A stretch of 64,000 nucleotides of DNA, taken from NCBI RefSeq assembly GCF_040147005.1, contig NZ_JAMSHO010000001.1, forward strand, positions 310,001 through 374,000. The letters are read 5' to 3'. This DNA is from Halomonas sp. H10-9-1. Lineage in GTDB: Bacteria > Pseudomonadota > Gammaproteobacteria > Pseudomonadales > Halomonadaceae. A model generated the notes under the pieces. That model made no database searches. It saw nothing but the letters and a program-made list of their open reading frames with translations, and was not told the DNA's origin. Position 1 is the stretch's first letter; every line of letters starts with the position of its first letter. The position numbers and the translations under genes are program-made. This document shows positions 55,437 through 64,000 of this stretch, piece by piece.

Positions 55437-55501
55437 TCGGAGCGTTGCTCCTCACCCCTGGTCCTCGGACCCCCTCTCTGGCCTATCCCCAGCGCCTTTC
55501 G

Positions 55502-56152
55502 CTAGCTTGGCTGTGGAGTTGCCACTCGCTGGTAGAGCCGCCCATGGCTGTCGCCGGCGCGGATCTCGCGATGCAGCTGCCAGCCGGCCGGGACCCGTGG
55601 GTCGAGCCCGCTCTCGGTCTCCAGATAGATGAAGGCACCGGCCGCGAGCCAGCCCGCCTCCAGGGCGGCGCAGCAGGGCTCGGCCAGCCCCTGGCGGAAG
55701 GGCGGGTCGAGGAAGACCAGGGTGGCGGGGAGGGGGGCATTGCCCAGGAAGGTGATGACATCGGCATCGAACACCCGTCCGCGCGCGGTTGCCTCCAGGG
55801 TGGCGAGGTTCTCGGTGAGCTGGGCGGCGACCCGGGCGTCGCGCTCCACGAAGGTGGCCTCTCGGGCGCCGCGCGAGAGGGCTTCCAGGCCGAGGGAGCC
55901 GCTGCCGGCGAAGAGGTCCAGCACCCGGGCGCCGGGCAGGGCGGCGGTGAGCCAGTTGAACAGCGTCTCGCGGACCCGGTCGGGCGTGGGGCGCAGGCCG
56001 GGACTGTCGAGTACCGGCAGCAGTCGGCGGCGGTAGTCGCCGCCGATGATGCGCAGTCGGCCGGCACGCCGGCGACCGGTCTCCTTGGCACCGCGCTGGC
56101 TGGCGGTGGCGGGCTTGCCTGAGCGGCGTGAGTGTGGGGGGCGTCGAGTCAT
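55502..56152 (-). CDS. rsmD: 16S rRNA (guanine(966)-N(2))-methyltransferase RsmD
   Basis: A 216-aa enzyme: RRAGRLRIIGGDYRRRLLPVLDSPGLRPTPDRVRETLFNWL is the family N-terminus. SAM motif I is VLDLFAGSGSLGLEALSRGA and the catalytic motif is FLDPPF (NPPY type). It methylates G966 of 16S rRNA. The ATG at 56152 is preferred to one 12 codons upstream. It is divergent from ftsY, as in E. coli. Confidence 0.95.
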   Translation of the reverse strand: MTRRPPHSRRSGKPATASQRGAKETGRRRAGRLRIIGGDYRRRLLPVLDSPGLRPTPDRVRETLFNWLTAALPGARVLDLFAGSGSLGLEALSRGAREATFVERDARVAAQLTENLATLEATARGRVFDADVITFLGNAPLPATLVFLDPPFRQGLAEPCCAALEAGWLAAGAFIYLETESGLDPRVPAGWQLHREIRAGDSHGRLYQRVATPQPS

Positions 56153-56242
56153 GGCGAGGATTGTAGCGGGCGGCTTGTCCACAGTCATGGTGGGCAGTGG
56201 TAGGATGTGGCGATTCGTTCATCCGCGAGGCTGATTCTGTCC

Positions 56243-57603
<1,361 letters not shown>

Positions 57604-57607
<4 letters not shown>

Positions 57608-58272
57608 TCGTCTTCGAGCACGTCGGCAAGCGCTACGGCGGGCGCTTCGAGGCCCTCGCCAACCTCGATTTCCGCGTGCGGCGTGGCGAGATGCTGTTCC
57701 TGACCGGCCACTCCGGGGCCGGCAAGAGCTCGCTGCTGCGATTGATCATGCGCCTTGAGCGTCCCTCCCGGGGGCGCATCCTGGTCGCCGGCCATGATAT
57801 CGACCGCCTCCACCCCAGTCAGGTGCCTTTCTATCGTCGCCAGATCGGCGTGGTGTTCCAGGACCACCAACTGCTCTACGACCGTTCCATCTTCCACAAC
57901 GTGGCGCTGCCGTTGGCGATCCAGGGTGTCGAGCCGCGCGAGTCGGCGCGGCGGGTGCGAGCGGCACTGGACAAGGTGGGGCTGCTGCATCGCGAGAAGG
58001 CACTGCCCATCGAGCTCTCCGGCGGCGAACAGCAGCGTGTCGGGATCGCCCGCGCGGTGGTCAACAAGCCGGCCCTGCTGCTCGCCGATGAGCCCACCGG
58101 CAACCTCGATCCGCAGCTCTCCGCCGATATCATGGCGTTGTTCGAGGACTTCAACCGGATCGGCACCACGGTGATGATCGCCAGCCACGACCTGGCGCTG
58201 ATCGCCCGACTTCGCCATCGCACCCTGTGCCTGCGCGAGGGTCGCCTGGTAGGCGACCAGGAGGCCGCATGA
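57604..58272 (+). CDS. ftsE: Cell division ATP-binding protein FtsE
   Basis: A 222-aa ABC ATPase. With FtsX it controls septal peptidoglycan hydrolases. Walker A is GHSGAGKSS (35-43), the signature LSGGEQQR, and Walker [13 protein letters not shown]; the H-loop is IASHDLAL. The start overlaps the ftsY stop and its end overlaps ftsX (both ATGA). Confidence 0.97.
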
Positions 58273-59243
58273 GCCGATCTCCCGCCCCGTCTCCCCGCGG
58301 CGCACGCACCCATCGCCTGCGCTCCGCCAGTCGCTTCCGGGGCTGGTTGCGCCACCACCGGGCCATGGCGCTGGATAGCGCCCGGCGGCTGTTGCGCACT
58401 CCCATCGGCAGCCTGGTGACCATGCTCGCCATTGCCATCGCCCTGGTGCTGCCGGCGGCGCTGTGGCTGAGCCTGGACAGCGCTCGGCTGCTCGACGCCG
58501 AGCTCACCGAAAGCGCCACCCTGACCGCCTACCTGGCCCCGGGGGTTGACGATGGCGAGGCGGGGCGTATCCAGGAGGCCCTGGGGGCGCAGCCCGGCGT
58601 GGCCCGCACCCGGCTGATCACCGCCGCCGAGGGCATGGCGGAGTTCCAGCAGGCGCTAGGGCTTACGGATGCCCTGGAGCGCCTCGACGACAACCCCCTG
58701 CCGGCCAGCGTGGTGGTGACCCCCGAGGCGCCCGCGCCGGATGCCGTGCGCGAACTGGCCGAGGCGCTGGAGGCGGTGTCGGGAGTGGAGGAGGTGCGCC
58801 TGGACCTGGCCTGGATCGAACGCTTGCGCAGCCTGGCCGAGCTGGGGCAGCGCGTGGCCCTGGCGCTGGCCGTGCTGTTCGGTGGGGGGGTGCTGCTGGT
58901 GGTGGGCAATACCATCCGCCTGGCGGTGGAGAGCCGCCGCAAGGAGATCGAAGTGGTCACCCTGATCGGTGCCACCCATGGTTTCGTGCGCCGCCCCTTC
59001 CTCTACAGCGGAGCCTGGTATGGCCTGGGTGGCGGCCTGCTGGCCTGGGCGTTGCTGACCCTCGGCGGGGAGTGGCTGGCGGCGCCGGTCGCGGCGCTGG
59101 CGGCCAGCTACGGCGCCAGTTTCAGCCTGCCAAGGCTGGGGGGGAGTGGTTCCGCCATCCTGGTCGGCTGTAGTATACTACTGGGCTGGTTGGGAGCCTG
59201 GATCGCGGTCAGTCGCCACCTCGCCGAGGTGAAGCCGCGCTGA
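58269..59243 (+). CDS. ftsX: Cell division membrane protein FtsX
   Basis: A 324-aa protein with four membrane helices: one after a basic N-terminus (LVTMLAIAIALVLPAALWL), a large periplasmic loop (about 65-200), and three at the C-terminus (VALALAVLFGGGVLLVVGNTIRLAVESRRKEIEVVTLIGA; LLAWALLTLGGEWLAAPVAAL; ILVGCSILLGWLGAWIAV). It partners FtsE. The ATG at 58269 overlaps the ftsE stop. Confidence 0.96.
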   Translation: MSRSPAPSPRGARTHRLRSASRFRGWLRHHRAMALDSARRLLRTPIGSLVTMLAIAIALVLPAALWLSLDSARLLDAELTESATLTAYLAPGVDDGEAGRIQEALGAQPGVARTRLITAAEGMAEFQQALGLTDALERLDDNPLPASVVVTPEAPAPDAVRELAEALEAVSGVEEVRLDLAWIERLRSLAELGQRVALALAVLFGGGVLLVVGNTIRLAVESRRKEIEVVTLIGATHGFVRRPFLYSGAWYGLGGGLLAWALLTLGGEWLAAPVAALAASYGASFSLPRLGGSGSAILVGCSILLGWLGAWIAVSRHLAEVKPR

Positions 59244-59356
59244 GGCCAGGCCCCGAGATGCCGCGTCGACGATGTTACGGAACTCTATGCTCTTTCAGGC
59301 GTCTGAGGAGCCGCATCTCACGACACATATGGGCTGATTGAGGAGACATCCTGCAC

Positions 59357-60223
59357 ATGAGCAACAGTCTTCTTCCGGTGGGCCAACTCTCGCCGGGGCA
59401 CGACCTCAACGGGTATATCCGGGCGGTAAGTGGCATTCCCATGCTCTCCTCCGACGAGGAGCGTGAGCTGGCCTTCCGGCTGCATGACGAGGGCGATCTG
59501 GAGGCGGCACGCCGCCTGGTGCTGTCGCACCTGCGTTTCGTCGTGCATATCGCCCGCAGCTACTCCGGCTATGGCCTGCCCCAGGCAGACCTGATCCAGG
59601 AGGGCAACGTCGGCCTGATGAAGGCGGTCAAGCGCTTCGACCCGAACCAGGGCGTGCGGCTGGTCTCCTTCGCCGTGCACTGGATCAAGGCCGAAATCCA
59701 CGAGTTCGTGCTGCGTAACTGGCGTATCGTGAAGATCGCCACCACCAAGGCCCAGCGCAAGCTGTTCTTCAACCTGCGCAGCGCCAAGAAGCGCCTGGCC
59801 TGGCTCAACAGCGATGAGGTCGAGGCGATCGCCAAAGACCTCGACGTCAAGCCCGAGGTGGTGCGCGAGATGGAGGGCAGGCTCTCCTCCCACGACGCCG
59901 GCTTCGACGCGGCTCCCGGCGAGGACGACGAGAGCAGCTGGCAGGCGCCGGTGCACTACCTGGATGACGCCTCCGCCGATCCGGCCACCCTGCTCGAGGC
60001 GAGTGACTGGGAAGGCGACTCCACCCGACGGCTGCAGCTGGCAATGGAGGCCCTCGACGAGCGCTCCCGGGACATCCTGCAGCGCCGCTGGCTCAGCGAG
60101 CCCAAGGCGACTCTGCACGAGCTGGCCGATGTCTACGGCGTTTCCGCCGAGCGCATCCGCCAGCTCGAGAAGAACGCCATGAAGAAGATCAAGCAGCAGA
60201 TCGGCGACGCCCTGGTGGCATGA
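59357..60223 (+). CDS. rpoH: RNA polymerase heat-shock sigma factor RpoH (sigma-32)
   Basis: A 288-aa sigma factor with region 2 ([72 protein letters not shown]), the RpoH box QRKLFFNLR that separates it from RpoD, and region 4 HTH ([30 protein letters not shown]). GAGGAG precedes the ATG. It lies 113 bp after ftsX, as in many gammaproteobacteria. Confidence 0.97.
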   Translation: MSNSLLPVGQLSPGHDLNGYIRAVSGIPMLSSDEERELAFRLHDEGDLEAARRLVLSHLRFVVHIARSYSGYGLPQADLIQEGNVGLMKAVKRFDPNQGVRLVSFAVHWIKAEIHEFVLRNWRIVKIATTKAQRKLFFNLRSAKKRLAWLNSDEVEAIAKDLDVKPEVVREMEGRLSSHDAGFDAAPGEDDESSWQAPVHYLDDASADPATLLEASDWEGDSTRRLQLAMEALDERSRDILQRRWLSEPKATLHELADVYGVSAERIRQLEKNAMKKIKQQIGDALVA

Positions 60224-60280
60224 TCCACGGCAGGGCGCCTGGTGTCTGGCGTGGGCGGCTGGGCCCGCCATGAAGTACCG

Positions 60281-60317
60281 AGGAGCAAGCTGCAAGGGAA
60301 CCCCTTGGCTTGCTCCT
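60281..60317 (+). terminator. Hairpin after rpoH
   Basis: AGGAGCAAGC (60281-60290) pairs with GCTTGCTCCT (60308-60317), with an inner stem CAAGGG/CCCTTG. No clear T-tract follows. The arm TTGCTCC is the same unit that is repeated 14 times just downstream. Confidence 0.65.
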
Positions 60318-60338
60318 TCTGGTTCAGGCTAGCCTGAC

Positions 60339-60436
60339 TTGCTCCTTGCTCCTTGCTCCTTGCTCCTTGCTCCTTGCTCCTTGCTCCTTGCTCCTTGCTC
60401 CTTGCTCCTTGCTCCTTGCTCCTTGCTCCTTGCTCC
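60339..60436 (+). repeat. Fourteen tandem copies of TTGCTCC
   Basis: 98 bp of perfect 7-nt repeats ending 2 bp before the slmA stop codon (GGAGCAA units on the slmA strand). The unit equals part of the rpoH hairpin arm. It is a likely length-variable locus. Confidence 0.98.
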
Positions 60437-60438
60437 TG

Positions 60439-61050
60439 TCAGGCCGGCTGCGGGCTCTCCCTGAGCAACTGCGCCGAGAGCAGCCCCCACTGCGCTTCCC
60501 AATGTTCCGTAGGGCGGCGACGGAAGTCGCTCCTCACGTACTGGCTGATGCGTCCCTCGGCGGTGGCCAGCAGCAGGTTGGCGGCGGCGGAGGCGGGCAG
60601 GCTGGGGCGGCGACCCTCGCGCAGCTCCGCTTCGCGCAGGACCTGCCTGAGCTGGGTCTCGAGGCGCTCGAAGAGCTGGTGGATGCGCGTCCGCAGGCGC
60701 GCGGTCTCGCCGGTGAGCACGCCGCCGTCGAGCAGCCGCGAGAGACCCGGGTTCTTCTCGGCGAAGCCCAGCAGCAGGGTCAGCAGTGCCGCGCAGCGTG
60801 GCAGCGCCAAGTGCTCCTCTTCCAGGATGCGCCCGATACGGGCGAACAGGGTCTCCTCGATGAACTCGATGAGCCCCTCGAACATGCGTGCCTTGCTGGG
60901 GAAGTGGCGATAGAGGGCGGCTTCGGTGACGCCGACCTGCTTCGCCAGGGCAGATACGGTGATGCGCTTGCCGCTGTCCTCTTCCAGCATCAGGGCCAGC
61001 GCCTGCAGGATCTGCTCGCGGCGGCTGGGGATGGGAGTTGCCTGCGTCAT
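60439..61050 (-). CDS. slmA: Nucleoid occlusion factor SlmA
   Basis: A 203-aa TetR-fold protein (RREQILQALALMLEEDSGKRITVSALAKQVGVTEAALYRHFPSKARMFEGLIEFIEETLFARIGRILEEE) that binds specific chromosomal sites and blocks FtsZ assembly over the nucleoid. The ATG at 61050 is preferred to one six codons upstream that would overlap argB. It is directly downstream of argB, the usual place. With minCDE, zapB and ftsEX it makes this window rich in division-site control. Confidence 0.93.
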   Translation of the reverse strand: MTQATPIPSRREQILQALALMLEEDSGKRITVSALAKQVGVTEAALYRHFPSKARMFEGLIEFIEETLFARIGRILEEEHLALPRCAALLTLLLGFAEKNPGLSRLLDGGVLTGETARLRTRIHQLFERLETQLRQVLREAELREGRRPSLPASAAANLLLATAEGRISQYVRSDFRRRPTEHWEAQWGLLSAQLLRESPQPA

Positions 61051-61057
61051 GTGGTGA

Positions 61058-62137
<1,080 letters not shown>

Positions 62138-62153
62138 GTGTGGCGGCAGCGGC

Positions 62154-63545
62154 TCAGAGCGCCACGTCCAGCTCGGGGGCCACCAGGGTCAGGGCCTCGG
62201 CGAAGCGCGCCTTGATACGCTCGAGCGCTGCCTCGCTCTTGCCCTCGAAGCGCAGTACCAGCACCGGTGTGGTGTTGGACGCGCGGCACAGGCCCCAGCC
62301 GTCCGGGTAGTCGACGCGGATGCCGTCCAGGGTGGTCTTCACCCCCTCCTCGCCGAAGTTACCCTCGCGGGCCAGGCGCGCCACCAGGTCGAACTTGGTC
62401 TCGTCGGTGACGGTGACGTTGATCTCCGGGGTGCCCTTGTCCTGGGGGTAGCGGTCGAAGAAGGTGTCGGCGTCCTGGTCCTGGCGGGAGAGGATCTCCA
62501 GCAGGCGCGCGGCACCGTAGAGGCCGTCGTCGAAGCCGTACCAGCGCTCCTTGAAGAAGATGTGTCCGCTCATCTCGCCGGCTAGCAGGGCGCCGGTCTC
62601 CTTCATGCGCGCCTTGATCAGGGAGTGACCGGTGCGCCACATTTCGGGCTCGCCGCCGGCCTCATCGATCACCCGGGCCAGGTTGCCGGTGCACTTGACG
62701 TCGAAGATCACTTTCGCGTTCGGGTTGCGCTCCAGCATGTCCTCGGCGAAGGCCATCATCAGGTGGTCCGGGTAGATCATCCGGCCGGCGGGGGTGATCA
62801 CCCCCAGGCGGTCGCCGTCGCCGTCGAAGGCCAGGCCGATATCGGCGCCGCTCTCCTGCACCACGCGGATCAGGTCCTGGAGGTTCTCGGGCTTGCCCGG
62901 GTCGGGGTGGTGGTTGGGGAAGGTGCCGTCGACCTCGGCGAACAGCGGCAGCGTCTCGGCGCCGAGCGTCTCGATAAGCCGGGGGCCCAGTTCGCCGGCC
63001 ACGCCGTTGCCGCAGTCCACCACCGCCTTCAACGGGCGGGCCAGGCGAACGTCGGCCAGTATCCTGGCCAGGTAGGCCTCGCGCACGTCGGCCTCGCGCA
63101 CGCTGCCCTGGCCCTTGACCAGGTCGCCCGTGGCGATGCGGGTGTGCAGGGCGGTGATCGCCTCGCCGGAGAGGGTCTCGCCGGCGAGCACGATCTTGAA
63201 GCCGTTGTAGTCGGGCGGGTTGTGGCTGCCGGTGACCATCACGCCGGAGGCGGTGCCCTCGAGCACGTGGGTGGCGAAGTAGAGCACCGGCGTGGGCACC
63301 ATGCCGATATCGATGACGTTGCGGCCGGCGGCGGTCAGGCCGCGCATCAGGGCGGCCTTGAGTCGTTCGCCGGAGAGCCGGCCGTCGCGGGCCACCACCA
63401 CGGTGGACTCGCCCCGGGCGGCGGCCTCGCTGCCGATGGCGCGGCCGATCGCCTCGACGGCGGGCTCGGTGAGGGTGTCGTCGACGATGCCGCGGATATC
63501 GTAGGCGCGGAAGATGGAGGCGGGAACGGGCTGGGTGTCTGTCAT
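62154..63545 (-). CDS. algC: Phosphomannomutase/phosphoglucomutase (AlgC-type)
   Basis: A 463-aa alpha-D-phosphohexomutase, interconverting mannose/glucose 1- and 6-phosphates for LPS and exopolysaccharide precursors. IFRAYDIRGI is the N-terminal signature. The catalytic phosphoserine is in TGSHNPPDYNGFK, metal binding in FDGDGDRLG, and sugar binding in GEMSGHIFF. The phosphate-binding RASNTTPVLVLRFEG is at the C-terminus. The ATG at 63545 has AAGGAC upstream. It follows dut. Confidence 0.95.
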   Translation of the reverse strand: MTDTQPVPASIFRAYDIRGIVDDTLTEPAVEAIGRAIGSEAAARGESTVVVARDGRLSGERLKAALMRGLTAAGRNVIDIGMVPTPVLYFATHVLEGTASGVMVTGSHNPPDYNGFKIVLAGETLSGEAITALHTRIATGDLVKGQGSVREADVREAYLARILADVRLARPLKAVVDCGNGVAGELGPRLIETLGAETLPLFAEVDGTFPNHHPDPGKPENLQDLIRVVQESGADIGLAFDGDGDRLGVITPAGRMIYPDHLMMAFAEDMLERNPNAKVIFDVKCTGNLARVIDEAGGEPEMWRTGHSLIKARMKETGALLAGEMSGHIFFKERWYGFDDGLYGAARLLEILSRQDQDADTFFDRYPQDKGTPEINVTVTDETKFDLVARLAREGNFGEEGVKTTLDGIRVDYPDGWGLCRASNTTPVLVLRFEGKSEAALERIKARFAEALTLVAPELDVAL

Positions 63546-63585
63546 GGGTGTCCTTTTCCTGTAAGTCGCATCGCGTGGTCCGTCA

Positions 63586-64000
63586 TCAGTGACGGCCGGA
63601 GCTGCCGAAGCCGCCGCTGCCACGCGGGGTGGCGTCGAAGTCGTCCACCACGTCGAGCTCGGCCTGCACCACCGGCACCAGCACATACTGGGCCAGGCGT
63701 TCGAAGGGTGCGAGGGTGAAGTCGGCCTGGCCGCGGTTCCACACCGAGATCATCAGCTCGCCCTGGTAGTCCGAGTCGATCAGCCCCACCAGGTTGCCGA
63801 GCACGATGCCGTGCTTGTGGCCCAGGCCCGAGCGGGGCAGGATCAGTCCGGCGAGGCCTGGGTCGGCGATATGGATGGCCAGGCCCGTGCGTACCAGTTC
63901 GCACTGGCCGGGAGCCAGGGTCAGCGGGGCGTCGAGCAGGGCGCGCAGGTCCATGCCGGCGGAGCCCTGGGTGGCATAATGAGGCAGATGGCGAGGCAGG
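63586..64000 (-). CDS. dut: Deoxyuridine 5'-triphosphate nucleotidohydrolase, N-terminus cut by window edge
   Basis: The frame runs from the window end (…[21 protein letters not shown]) to a TGA at 63586-63588, giving the last ~137 residues of the ~150 expected. Motifs: AGMDLRA (1), [28 protein letters not shown] (2/3), [13 protein letters not shown] (4), and the C-terminal [11 protein letters not shown] (5). It hydrolyses dUTP, limiting uracil incorporation and feeding dTMP synthesis. The internal ATG at 63954 is not the start. Confidence 0.95.
   Translation of the reverse strand, partial: LPRHLPHYATQGSAGMDLRALLDAPLTLAPGQCELVRTGLAIHIADPGLAGLILPRSGLGHKHGIVLGNLVGLIDSDYQGELMISVWNRGQADFTLAPFERLAQYVLVPVVQAELDVVDDFDATPRGSGGFGSSGRH

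Noticed and set aside
55015..55632. Open frames in the zapB-rsmD gap (55015-55455 minus, 55207-55632 plus)
   Set aside because: No ribosome-binding sites or recognisable domains; the stretch is better explained as a diverged copy of the structured repeat element.

Overview
The window comes from the chromosome of a high-GC gammaproteobacterium, most likely a Halomonas or close relative. The evidence is the gene order (minCDE-sbcB; ypjD-ffh-rpsP-rimM-trmD-rplS; xerD-dsbC-hom-thrC-recJ; prfB-lysS; bolA-holD-rimI; rsmD-ftsY-ftsE-ftsX-rpoH; dut-algC-argB-slmA), a PHB-type acetoacetyl-CoA reductase, and protein sequences close to the Pseudomonas/Halomonas type. The species cannot be named from sequence alone.

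1-13 kb is a defence and mobile-element zone. It opens inside csy1 of a type I-F CRISPR-Cas locus, followed by csy2, csy3 and cas6f, a leader with two IHF-like sites, and an array I count at 94 repeats. An IS21-family element (2444 bp, 5-bp target duplication) sits inside one 32-nt spacer and splits the array 70 + 24. The last repeat is intact and abuts an orphan C-terminal coding fragment. An IS5-like element then ends exactly at the stop codon of soxR.

13-29 kb: soxR faces a short-chain dehydrogenase gene across an intergenic region with two SoxR boxes. Next come initiator tRNA-Met, phaB, a large DUF349 protein, minCDE, sbcB, an M16 peptidase cotranscribed with a SRAP-like protein lacking all its catalytic residues, a TetR regulator with an acyltransferase, and the divergent corC/ypjD pair.

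29-50 kb is core translation, secretion and amino-acid metabolism. An IS1182-type element separates hom from thrC. A copper P-type ATPase operon (MerR regulator, copA, a 24-codon membrane ORF) faces fadL, which has two fatty-acid-regulator-like operators. prfB carries the programmed +1 frameshift.

50-64 kb holds a methyltransferase, a DHA2 MFS exporter, bolA-holD-rimI, zapB, rsmD, ftsYEX-rpoH, slmA, argB, algC and the 3' part of dut.

Between genes there are recurrent palindromic elements. A roughly 120-bp element with covarying hairpins lies upstream of thrC and recJ, with a third, diverged copy near 55.3 kb. A second family is built on GGGGTCWGACCCC, and there are two arrays of 7-nt tandem repeats. 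The structured element is the best candidate here for something undescribed.
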